A stretch of 64,000 nucleotides of DNA from Cunninghamia lanceolata (lineage: Eukaryota; Streptophyta; Pinopsida; Cupressales; Cupressaceae), in assembly GCA_027924645.1 (NCBI GenBank), contig BSBN01001149.1, forward strand, positions 186,001 through 250,000. The letters are read 5' to 3'. Each line of letters begins with the position of its first letter. Within the stretch, counting starts at the first letter, position 1. Shown in pieces: positions 11,640 to 21,608 of the stretch. Made by a program: the position numbers and the translations under genes. The notes below the pieces were generated by a model that saw only the letters and a list, made by a program, of their open reading frames with translations, was not told the origin of the DNA and did no database searches.

Positions 11640-12734
11640 AAGAAGGCCATACATGAGGATATGGTGGCCTTTGACAATTGTGACACCTAGGATCTTATGA
11701 TTTTTCTTAAGGGATGGAAGCCCATTGGTTGCAAGTGGGTGTACAAAAGAAATTCAAAGTAAATGTTTAAAAAGGTACAAGGCCAAACTACTAGCAGAGG
11801 GATACTGCTAGAGAGGGAGTTAATTTTGGCGAAATTTTCTCCCATGTCACTAAATTATCTTCCATTAAATTCATATTTTCTATTATTATTGTGTCTAGTC
11901 TTACAATTATGAAAATGGATGTTAAAATTATTTTCTTACATGAGGATCTTGATGAGGAAATTTATATGTGACAACTTGATTGTTTAATGGTAAAAGGAAA
12001 GGATCATTTCATTTGTAGGTTAAAATGGTCATTGTATGTTTTGAAACAATCATTTCAAATGTGGTATTATAAATTTTATGATTTTGCATTGAATTTAGGT
12101 TTTGTTAGAAGAAAAAATGGTGGTTGTGTTTACATTAAATTTGTTAATGATTAAATTCTAATAATTGTCTTGCATATGGATGACATGTTATTTTTCATTA
12201 ATAGTAAGGGGATAATTAGGGAGCTTAAAACTCATATTTCTAGTCTGGTTGACATGAAGTATTTAGGAATAGAAAGGTTGCTCTTGGAATGGAAATTAGA
12301 TGGGTCTGAGTTCACAAAAACCTTTGGCTTAGTTAGAGTAAGTATGATGATACTATATTGTGGTAGTTTATTATGCACGATTTACAAACTTGTGAGTATT
12401 CCTTTACCTATTAGCACTAAGATTTCATTGGATATGTGTCCTAAATCACATGCTTATTTGGAAGATATGCATAATGTGCCTTATACTATTGTTGTAGGGA
12501 TCTTGATGTATGAAATAGTATGTACTAGACTAGTTATTACCAAGTAATGGGAATTCTTATAAGGTTTATGTATAACCCTAGTAGAGAGCATTAGACTTGT
12601 GTGAAGAAGGTATTTAGATATTTTAAAGGAACTTTTGATTATTTCTTATCTTATCATGGTTCTAATGATGTGGGAAAGATATTGTACATGTGGGGCTTTA
12701 TTGATGCAAATTGAATAGGTGAATTCGATAGTTG
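11640..12734 (+). pseudogene. Copia B pol relic, 5' part (reverse transcriptase to RNase H)
   Basis: Reading across frames gives copia RT: a start resembling a TWDLV...GCKWVYK block near 11690-11750, then YKAxLLAEGY, FGEIFSHVTKL, MKMDVKIIFLHEDLDEEIY, LGFVRRKNGGCVY and the catalytic box HMDDMLFF at 12174-12197 (Tyr-Val changed to His-Met; both Asp kept). RNase H begins near 12660 with FIDAN*IGEFDS and is cut at 12734 by element E. The missing remainder resumes at 23782. Several stops and shifts are present; the longest clean piece is 12170-12547. It is closely related to copia C at 56464, but far more decayed. Confidence 0.85.
12730..12734. repeat. Target site duplication of element E, left copy (agttg)
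   Basis: agttg precedes the LTR start tgttggtac and is repeated exactly after the other LTR at 23777-23781. A 5-bp duplication is the standard signature of gypsy and copia integrases. Confidence 0.95.
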
Positions 12735-14901
12735 TGTTGGTACTCATTTATGTTTAGGGTTTTAAGCTTGAACGTTTGCAGGTTTCCTAATTCAAACCCT
12801 AAATTTTCTAAGTCATGGGATCTTGCATTGTTTTCTCTATTTTGATGCTGGTTTTCTATGGTGGGTTCCTAGTTTTTGTGTTTCATCCTCATGCTTTAAT
12901 GTTTGAGAGTTGACCAGTCCTCATGTAATGTGATGATGCCCCATTTGTAGTTAGGGTTTCAAATTAAGAATCAATAGACACTTTTCATTTCTAACCCTAG
13001 GAGTTTATACATCCATCAGTGTGACGGGTGATATCGGTATGTCTGACGGAGGTTGTCCCGATGGTTTGGGTCTGGTTGACAAGTAGTTTGGTTTGAAGCT
13101 TTCAATGGTATGACGATCGGTGTGAGTTGTGTGGTCGGCGAAGGGATTTTTAGTCACTCCGATGGTTCTGGTTATATCGATGAAGGTGGCAATGTGAAGG
13201 CTTCATCAGTAAGATCGGCATATCAGTAGGAGGATTTTTGAGTCTGCTGATGGTTTACGGTCTCGCTAAAGACCTGGCAATGGGTGTAGCGGTCGGTGTG
13301 ACATGAGATGTCAGCAAGAGGATTTTCATTTGCTCTAATGGTGTGGGTCACACCGACGGAGGCGGGAGCTACATCGATGGGCTGTTGGCGGATGGTTCAT
13401 GGGTCACGCAAGGTAAAATGCACGATGTTAGGTACCCACGACCTGGTTTATGAAATGATCAAGAGGTCCATGCATGGCGAATGTGGGACAATAGATCTCA
13501 CTGGTTTTGTGAGGTTGGCAATAAAAGCAAAGGGTGCCTACGTGGCATGATCTAATTGGCTTGTGACCTTTTTGCATGATTTGAGGCCGTAGATCTTGCA
13601 ATGGGAAGTGATCGACGACTAGGTTTCAAAGTTGCAGTGTTGGTTTTTCCTTGCGTCCTCAGGCATATTTTGAGCAGGAAAACTCCATGGACGCGCTACT
13701 ACGAATTTCAAGGAAGCTACGGGTGGTTGAAGCCTTTAATGGCGTTATACTAAGGCGTGCCCCGACGGTCGACTGACCACCTATCAGTTTTATGAGAAGG
13801 TCCTCAAGCGGCGGTGCAGGGCTCGAGTCCAACTCTTCCTCACCATTCCTTCTACCTGCTGCGTTCATTATTTTGGGCACCATTTTCTCATGCTTTGAAT
13901 CTGGCAAAATTTTGATTTGCCTTGTATTTAATTTTTGTTGGGTACATAGTCTTGGTATAAGGACCGAACTGTGTTACCCAGTTTTGTGGTTGAAAATTGG
14001 ACAAAATTTTTTTGGTGCTGCAGTAGGAATACAGTCTTCTGGTGACTCTATTTCAGCTGTCTTGCGAGTTTATGAATTATATGTCGTATGTATTATGCAT
14101 AGAATTATCAATTTCATGTTGTTTAAATGAGTAATGCTTCATCGCATGTGTTTTGTTATTTGTCTCCAAACTGAATGCATTTTTCTTCTGACTCTGAACA
14201 TCTAAGGGGTGTTATAGATTCTAGAATATAAGTTTTCTATATTGAATGCTTAGTCTCTTACCTTTGCTCAAGGAGTAGATTGAATGTTTTGGATTAAGTG
14301 TTAAGAGGAATACATTGCAGTAAGGATGCTTGTAAGAAGAACTAATTAAATACTTTCTCCTGGGTATTGTCTGTAAGGTAGACATATTAGAAACCCCTTG
14401 AAATCTGATTACTGTCTTAAGTCTGTGGTAAACATTCACATATATATGTCTACTGACTCCGAGCTTTGGATAGGCACCAATCTGGTCTGGTATCTCTGTT
14501 GTAACCCAAAGTCCTAGTTTTGTATCCATACATAAAATCAAATTTAAACATTAGAATCAAACCATTAGGACTTTAGGATTAGTTTAGGATCTGAAATCCT
14601 CTGTCTACAACTGAATATAGGCCCAAAGCTAGCCCCTTTGCACTTATCTGACAGTTTTGGTCTTCATAAGAGAGGATTTATCTGCTTTGTGTCAGCATCC
14701 CAGCTAATTCAAGGATACATTTCATGGATGTTGAGTAGGGAATACCCCCCTAGGTTTTGCAGAGCCTAAAGAAGAAGAGGAGATATTTATAGAGTCTATC
14801 TCCTACACTGTTGGCCCCTGGCTCGAATATCCTATTGATCATTGATGGCTACCTTGTAGGGATAACTGGGAGCAAGCATCCAGTCTAGGAAAAAACCAAC
14901 A
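12735..14901 (+). mobile_element. 5' LTR of gypsy E
   Basis: 2167 bp, starting tgttggtactcatttatg and ending aaaaccaaca. It is collinear with 21609-23776. The U3 part holds an array of a GATGGT-containing motif (13050-13365). A weak TATA-like atatttata lies at 14783-14791, about 110 bp before the LTR end. No coding region was seen. Confidence 0.95.
13050..13365 (+). promoter_or_regulatory. U3 array of a GATGGT/ACCGA motif
   Basis: Four copies of a block with core CCGATGGTnTnGGTC, often followed by ACCGAyGrAGG, occur near 13053, 13157, 13245 and 13334, so roughly 90-100 bp apart. In the 3' LTR the matching cores near 21933, 22035, 22121 and 22209 all still read CCGATGGT. Two of the four in this LTR have decayed to TGATGG or TAATGG. 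Position in U3 suggests an enhancer-like element; the function is inferred. Confidence 0.5.
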
Positions 14902-14906
14902 GAAAT

Positions 14907-14924
14907 TGGTGACTCTGCTAGGGA
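14907..14924 (+). other. Primer binding site of gypsy E
   Basis: tggtgactctgctaggga starts five bases after the LTR end. It resembles primer sites I recall from Tat/Ogre elements, but I could not verify which tRNA it matches. Confidence 0.65.
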
Positions 14925-15021
14925 CTGCTTTGTAAAAGAACCCTAATTAAAAAAGAAAACAATTCCTAAGTATAAGTGAATACTCCGAACCAATCTCCCA
15001 ACCGGTAAAGTAAAAATTCGT

Positions 15022-15342
15022 ATGCAAGGGAGAAGATCCTTGCGTAATTCTCTGTTTGTAGAATTACCCAGAAAAATGATGTATAGGAAAAAGGGGACTA
15101 CTCAAGCTAGTCGTGAGGGTTCTCCCAGAAGTGATAATGTTCAAGACAATCCAGGATCTTCAGAGCGAACAATGCCTTATTTTTCAAACACTGAGGCTGA
15201 AATCCAGAATGTATATGAAAGACAACAAGGTGGTAGTTTGAGAATAAGGTCAGAAGTGTTTCAAGAATGCCCTTTCTTGGATCCCAGTGACAGATTTGAA
15301 GAGGTCGAATCTCCAAGGGATGACGATGATCAGAATAAATGA
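15022..15342 (+). pseudogene. Gypsy E leader frame, probable N-terminus of Gag
   Basis: A 106-codon open frame about 100 bases after the PBS, rich in Arg, Ser, Asp and Glu with no recognised domain. It ends at TGA 15340. The frame used by the rest of gag becomes open from ATG 15357, so one frameshift near 15340 may have split an originally continuous Gag. Alternatively it is a separate leader ORF. No similarity to a known protein was recognised. Confidence 0.5.
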
Positions 15343-15356
15343 AACCATCCTCTTCT

Positions 15357-17231
15357 ATGCTTAGAGAGGAACAATTAGCTGAAGAAATCAAGAGCCTGAG
15401 GGTAGAGTTAGAATATTTACAAGCTATGAAAATTAGAGATGACATGAGATAGAAAGTGTAAGCTCTGAGAGTTGCTCAAAATGATTCAGTTCCTACCCTT
15501 GAAAATGCAAATGTGATGGGAAATCAGCACAGAAATGAAGTGCAGGATCTGCATAATGATCAAAGACAAAATGCAAATAATGCTAGAGTACCATTAAATA
15601 ATGTAAGAAATCAGAATATAAATAGAAATGCCAATGTTAATCAATTTGGCAGACAGCCTATGCAACTAGATAGATTCAGGCAGTTGGTTTTCGATGGCAT
15701 TCCTGGTTACCCAAATCCTGTTGACAAGCATGTGAGGCTGCAAGTGCCTAAATTTTCTGGAAACAACACCATATCAAGTGAGGACCATTTGAAGGATTTT
15801 CAGAATATCATGGACAACTTTGAGGTTGAGCATGAAGATGTTTTCATGAAATCATTTATGCAATCTTTAGTTGATGAAGCTAAGGAATGGTACAAAGGCC
15901 TACCTAACAGAAGCATTTCATCATGGGAGGATTTCAAAAGAACATTCAAAGAACAGTATGGTGATAAAACTGATCCTAGTTTCTTCATTAATGAATTTAC
16001 TGGCATTACCAAAGGATCAAATGAACAGGTTGCTGATTTCAATGCTAGATTCATGAAGGTATTGAACAAATTGCCACGAGATTTGAGGCCTAATGAACCT
16101 ATGTGCATAGTGTTGTATATAAATGCTTTTGATGCCAAGACAACTTATGGACTGAGAGATAAGAGTCCTGCTAGCCTCAGAGATGCCTTCAAAATTGCAA
16201 CAAATATTGAAAATAACAGAAAAGCATCTGGTAAGACAAACAGAAGAGATGATGTAAAAATTTTGCGAAATCCAAACACTAAATCTCAGAATAGTCAAGG
16301 TAATGCATCTACTTCTAAGGATAAGTTAGATAAATTGACATCTATTGTCAAGGACCTAGGTTATAGAATGACTAAAAATGAAAAGGGAATAGGTCCTGAC
16401 AGACCAGTTTACCAAAGGCAAGAAAGAAGACCATCATTACATGATACCCCACATAACACCAATTGGCATAATGGTAAACCCATCCTTCCACACAACAATA
16501 CAAATCAGAGAGCTCAGAATGCAAAGGAAACACCTGATCCTTTGAAGAAGGCTGTTAATATTGTTAACGACACCCCGTGGTGTATCATATGTCAAATGCC
16601 TCACTCACAGTCACAATGCCTGATCGCTCAGTCTCTATACAACAATGTCGTGGCCTGTGATGAGTGCAATGAGCCACATTGCATGGAAGATGACAATGTC
16701 AATATGTTGTCCACACATAGAGGGTTTCCTGATGCTTATGCAAGTGCAAATGATGAGGTTCAGATTTGCCAGCAGTTCCCATATGATGAAGATGAAGAGG
16801 ATAGCTACGCTTATGCTCAAGATTCATACAATTACTTAAATAGCCTACAAAGACCTTTTGATGAAGAAATTAGAGCCTTCACAGCTGTAGCAGTAGCTCA
16901 GGTCAAAAGCAATTACAATCTCAGGGGCAAGGCCCAGGTAAGCAACTCACACCAGCCAGTGCATAGTCACAAAGGAACTGAACCACAAAAGAGGCAATGG
17001 AGCAATAATAGGCAAAACTTTAAGCAAAAGATAGGTTATGATCCTCAAGGACCAAAAAATAGAATTCCCCATATTGAGGATCAAAACAAAAATTCTCAGA
17101 TCAACAATGACAGTCAAGAAGCTATAAAAATTAAAGCTGGATTATCTCAGGATAGAGGTAAAATGGTGGAGCAGGTTACAACTGCTATACAAAGTTATGC
17201 TCCTTTTGACATAGCTCAGGTATTATCCTAG
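15357..17231 (+). pseudogene. Gypsy E gag
   Basis: From ATG 15357 the product starts with a short coiled-coil-like stretch (EEQLAEEIKSLRVELEYLQ), then two stops near 15450-15458. A clean 572-codon frame runs from ATG 15513. Residues about 115-245 of that frame are a retrotransposon Gag domain (EWYKGLPNRSISSWEDFKRT, FNARFMKVL, LRDAFKIATNIE). The rest is Asn/Gln-rich and polar, with CDECNEPHCMED but no clear CCHC knuckle. It ends at TAG 17229, in the same phase as PR and RT downstream. A 19-bp tandem duplication just after the stop disturbs the phase between gag and PR. Confidence 0.85.
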
Positions 17232-17251
17232 GTAAAGGTCTCTGTACCATT

Positions 17252-17289
17252 GATGGAACTCATGAAGGTGGATGGAACTCATGAAGGTG
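17252..17289. repeat. 19-bp tandem duplication in gypsy E
   Basis: gatggaactcatgaaggtg occurs twice in direct contact (17252-17270 and 17271-17289). Because 19 is not a multiple of three, it shifts the frame between Gag and protease. Confidence 0.95.
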
Positions 17290-17378
17290 GAAGAGTTCAG
17301 AGATAAGGCAGTGTCCTTAATTTTAGGGGTGCTTGTCAGGCCAAACAAAATATTGAGGTTCAAGGTAAGAAGCAAGCC

Positions 17379-18437
17379 ATGTGTACTCATGAAGATGAAG
17401 TCCCTGAAGTATATCTGGGGGTGACCATGACAAAATGCCCATCACAAGTGGAACCATTTTATGTTTCCCTTGTTATCAATGGGAAAGTGATAAAAAATTG
17501 TATGCTTGACTCAGGGGCATCAACTAATATCATGCCTCTGGCTATCATGCAACAAGTTGGGTTGAAAATAGACAAGGCATGTGGGAAATGCTATGCTATG
17601 GATGCTAGAGAGGTGCCTGTTATTGGAATCATGAAAGATGTAGATTTCAGGTTAGTGGCGTATCCAGAGAAGACATATAAAATGAACATAACAGTGGTTG
17701 ACATAAAGCCGCAATATGGTATGCTATTGTTAAGAAGATGGGCAACACTAATTGGTAGAAGTATGCAGCTGGACCTATCATATGCCATGATTCCAATAAA
17801 TGGCAAGGATGTTAAGCTAATCAGGGAAGACATGTCACCAGAGACAGTTGAAGATCAGGATTCAGAGGAACACATTTGTTTTGTTGACACTGATTGTGAG
17901 AATTTCAGGGTTGTCTCAAGTGATCAAGGAAACCAAGAGGAAGACATTTGCATTCAAAAGCTGGACCAACAAGGTCTATGGACCATGTACTTTGATGGAG
18001 CTTGTGCAAAAGAAGGATCTGGTGCTGGAGTTGTGTTCTTATCTCCAGCTAGTAGGCTCCTAAAGTTCTCCTTCTTGCTGAAGTTTACTTGCACAAATAA
18101 TATTGCAGAATATGAAGCTTTATTGCGAGGACTGAATATGGCTCTTAAACATGGAATCAAAATGTTGAGAGTATTTGGAGATTCTGAGTTAATTGTTTCC
18201 CAGGTTAGAGATAGGTATGCTTCTAAAAACAAAAGGTTAAAACAATATAAGCATGCTGTATGGGACACAATTGAATTATTTGATGCATTCTCAATCAATT
18301 GGGTAGAAAGATCAAAAAATGTCATGGCAGATTTCTTAGCTAATGTGGCCATCAGGGCAGATGATATAACTCTGTCTGATATTACAAATGTTGAGGTAAA
18401 AATTAGACCTGCAGTGCCAGATAATGTATGCAGCTGA
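17379..18437 (+). pseudogene. Gypsy E protease plus archaeal-type RNase H
   Basis: Residues about 25-150 form an aspartic protease with active site LDSGAST (17505-17525) and a YGMLLLRRWA segment in the place of the usual LLGRPW. Residues about 195-345 form a complete second RNase H: Asp in MYFDGACAKEG (about 17990), Glu in NIAEYEALLRGL (about 18105), Asp in FGDSELIVSQ (about 18178) and Asp in NVMADFLANVA (about 18325). All four catalytic acids are kept. The wording FDGA...AEYEAL...GDS is that of the archaeal-like RNase H of Tat elements. It lies before RT, not between RT and integrase. The frame stops at TGA 18435 and again at TAG 18501, then continues in phase into RT. Confidence 0.85.
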
Positions 18438-18506
18438 CAAGTGTTTGATGATGATAAGGATTTACTGAGATTTCTGCATTGTATTGATGAATATGAGCAC
18501 TAGGAA

Positions 18507-20081
18507 ATGGACTTTCAGAACTTTGTAGAGGTTGTAGATGGAAAAGAAACTCTCTTAGGGAAGGAGGTAATGCAACTAAAGACAAATAAAATCCCTAGAG
18601 GGCTGGTTGCTTTAGAGAGAGCTTTTGACAATAGGGACCAATTTGTTACAAAGACATCTCCAACAAATAAGAATGATCTAGAGGAAATAAACTTGGGGAC
18701 ATTTCATGCTCCTAAAAAAGTATACATTGGCAGACAACTCAAGCCACGTATTAGAACTATGTTGATTGCACTACTTAAGAAATATAAACATGTCTTTGCC
18801 TGGTCATATGAAGACCTGAAAGCTTATAGAGAGGATTTATTCCAGCATGAAATCCCTTTGAAGCTTGAAGCTAAGCCATTCAGACAAAAACAAAGACCTA
18901 TTAATCCTACCTTAGCTCCAAGAATGCAAGAAGAACTCAAGAAGCTTAGGGAGGCTAGAATAATTATGCCTATTAGACATTCGACTTGGGTGTCTAACTT
19001 TGTCCCAGTCAGAAAAAAGAATGGTGACATAAGACTTTGTGTTGACTTTAGAAATCTGAATGTGTCTTCTTTGAAAGACAATTATCCACTGCCAAATATG
19101 GAGGCCATGTTACAGAAGGTGATTGGTTGTGAGATTCTATCCATGATGGATGGATTTTCAGGGTACAATCAAGTGAAAGTAAAAGAATCAGAACAATTCA
19201 AAACTGCCTTCACCACTCCCTGGGGAACATATGTATATGTTAGAATGCCATTTGGACTGACAAATGCAGGTGCTACATTTCAGAGGGCAATGGATGTTGC
19301 TTTTGCAGGATTGATTGATTCAATCTTGGCTGTTTATCAAGATGATATGACTGCCTATTCAAAGAAGGAAGAGCAGCACTGTATGCACCTAGAACAAATT
19401 TTTATTAGAGCATTAGAATATGGCATTTCCCTTAACCCCAAGAAATGTGCTTTCGGGGTAGTTGAAGGAAAACTCTTGAGGCACATTGTTTCCAAAGATG
19501 GAGTTAGGATTGATCCTAAAAGAGTGGCTGCAATTGACAAAATTTAGATCCCTAAGACAGTGAAAGGTGTTCGGTCCTTCTTCAGACAAATTAACTTTGT
19601 TAGGAGATTTGTGCCTAACTTTGCAGAGACTACAAAAGATATCTCCAAGATGCTGAAGAAAGGTGCAACTGTCAAATGGGAAGAGGAAGTGACTAAATCA
19701 TTTCAGAACATAAAAGAGACTATAACGATGGCTCCTGTGCTAAAATCTCCTGACTTTTCTAAGCCATTTCAATTATTCTCATTTGCTTCTTTTCATACTA
19801 TTGCTGCATGTTTATTGCAGAAAAATGCAGAAGGGTTTGAACAGCCTATAGCTTTCTTTAGCAGGTCATTGCAGGCTGCTGAATTGAAATATGACATCAT
19901 GGAGAAACAGGCATATGCACTAGTTAGAGCAATCAAGAGCTTCAAACCATATCTGGTAGGATCTCAAATAATTGCGTATGTGCCTCATGCAGCGGTCAAA
20001 GATATCTTCACTCAGCAAGAGGCGACTGGAAGAAGATGCAGGTGGATAAACAAATTGCAGGAATTCAACATAGAAATATAA
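18507..20081 (+). pseudogene. Gypsy E reverse transcriptase and degenerate RNase H
   Basis: In the same phase as the protease frame. RT motifs are VRKKNGDIRLCVDFRNLN, MMDGFSGYNQV, MPFGLTNAGATFQRAM and VYQDDMTAYSK (catalytic YQDD about 19335-19346). A stop at 19545 interrupts the RT end. The connection (FFRQINFVRRFVPNFAE) follows from 19560, then an RT-linked RNase H. In that RNase H the first catalytic Asp is replaced (LFSFAS) and the second too (YVPHAA), while the EKQ Glu remains, so it is inactive by inspection. The same losses are characteristic of Tat elements. It ends at TAA 20079. Confidence 0.9.
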
Positions 20082-21450
20082 ATCACTAAACTGGTAAGAG
20101 GACAAGGTCTGGCAAAACTGATGACACAATCAAATCTGGAGGCATGCCAAGTGAATGTAGTGCATAATGAAGTTATAAATATGTTAGAATCTGAGTGGTA
20201 CATGGACATTGTATATTATTTGCAGAATTTGAATTGTCCTACCCACGTCAGTGAAAATCAGAAGAGGACCTTGAAGTTGCAGGCTATTAAATACATCATT
20301 GTTCAAGGAGAGCTGTATTGGAGAAATCCTGGTGGTGTATTACTCAGATGTGTGAGTGAAGAGTAGGCTAAGGATATTCTAAGTGACATGCACAATGGAG
20401 TGTGTGGTGGACACTATATTGCCTATACAATAGCCCACAAAATTCTCAGAGTTGGCTATTGGTGGCCAACTCTCTTCTCAGATGGACAAAAAATGATAAG
20501 AAAATGTGATCCTTGCCAGAGGTTTTTAGGAAAGCTAAAGTATGAAGGCGCATTGCCCCTTAGGACAATAACTGTAGAAGCTCCATTCCAGCAATGGGGA
20601 ATTGATTTTATAGGGGAAATTTCAGAAAAATCCAGTGGAGGGCATAGCTGGATTCTTGTTGCCACTGATTACTTCACCAAATGGATTGAAGCCATTCCAA
20701 CTAGAAGGGCTACAAGAAAAGTGGTGATGGATTTTATTCTGGAGAACATTATTATCAGATTTGGAGTTCCAGCCAAATTGGTCACAGATAATACAATGTA
20801 CTTCAAGTCTGGTGAGTTTATTAATTTTTGCAAAACTTATGGAATTGATTTCTCATACATCACCATACCATCCACAAGGAAATGGCCAGGCCGAGTCAAG
20901 CAACAAAAGCCTCATGAAAATCATCAAGAGAGTGATAGATAAAAACAAGAGAGCTTGGGATTCGAAGCTGAAGTTGGTGTTATGGGCTGACAGGGTGACA
21001 GTAAAAAGAGCAATTGGGAGGTCACCTTTTGAATTAGTATATGGTGCAACAGCTAGATTGCCTGTGAACAACCTCCTGCCAGCTTAAAAATTCATCCAAG
21101 GGAACGATGAGGAGATTGAGGAGCCAATGACTGAAAGAATAAATCAGTTGATTAAACTAGATGAAATCAGAAGAGAGGCACAGAAAATGAACATCAAGAA
21201 ACAACGAAGAGTGAAGTATCTATTTGATAAAAGGGCTACAGAGAGAAGGTTTCAGATAGGTGATCTGGCCCTTATGTGGAATGCAAGGAGCCAGGATAAG
21301 GGCAAACATGGCAAATTTGAGCCCTTGTGGACTGGCCCATAACAAATTAGCAATATCTATGGAGATGATTCTTATTTTCTCCAAGCCCTAAATGGTGAAC
21401 TATTGGAATTGCCAGTGCATGGTAAATTCCTTAAGGACTTCTTATCATAA
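20082..21450 (+). pseudogene. Gypsy E integrase
   Basis: After the RT-linked RNase H the frame goes directly into integrase. The H-H-C-C zinc domain spans 20388-20520 (HNGVCGGHY ... CDPCQRF). The catalytic core has Asp in WGIDFIGEI (about 20600), Asp in VTDNTMYF (about 20785) and Glu in GNGQAESSN (about 20890). A one-base shift near 20865 splits the core, and the rest is read at 20761-21087 and 21127-21342. The end reads KFLKDFLS with TAA at 21448. Stops also lie at 20364, 21085 and 21340. Confidence 0.9.
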
Positions 21451-21608
21451 ATGAGTACCTTCTGTGCACACTGTAAATTAGTTGTAAATATTTTGTACAT
21501 GCCTTGTATAGTCAGTCCTGTTTTGAGTTTTGTGTTTTGTTTGGTCTGCCCCGGAGTAGTCTGGTCCTCGTTGCAGTCTTGCACCTGCACGTCCCCAATC
21601 GGAGCCTG
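21451..21608 (+). other. Gypsy E 3' untranslated region without a clear PPT
   Basis: The 158 bases between the pol stop and the 3' LTR contain no purine run of the usual kind. The sequence touching the LTR start is ccaatcggagcctg. The PPT is mutated, very short, or replaced. Confidence 0.6.

Noticed and set aside
13790..13850. tRNA-like B box (ggctcgagtcc) in the LTR of E
   Set aside because: No T-arm pairing, no A box at the right distance and no acceptor stem; the same text recurs in the other LTR as ordinary LTR sequence.
12735..14901. Frames of 80-112 codons in the LTRs of E (for example 13308-13550 and 13792-14130)
   Set aside because: They recur in both LTRs with stops and substitutions that ignore codon position; LTR sequence, not genes.
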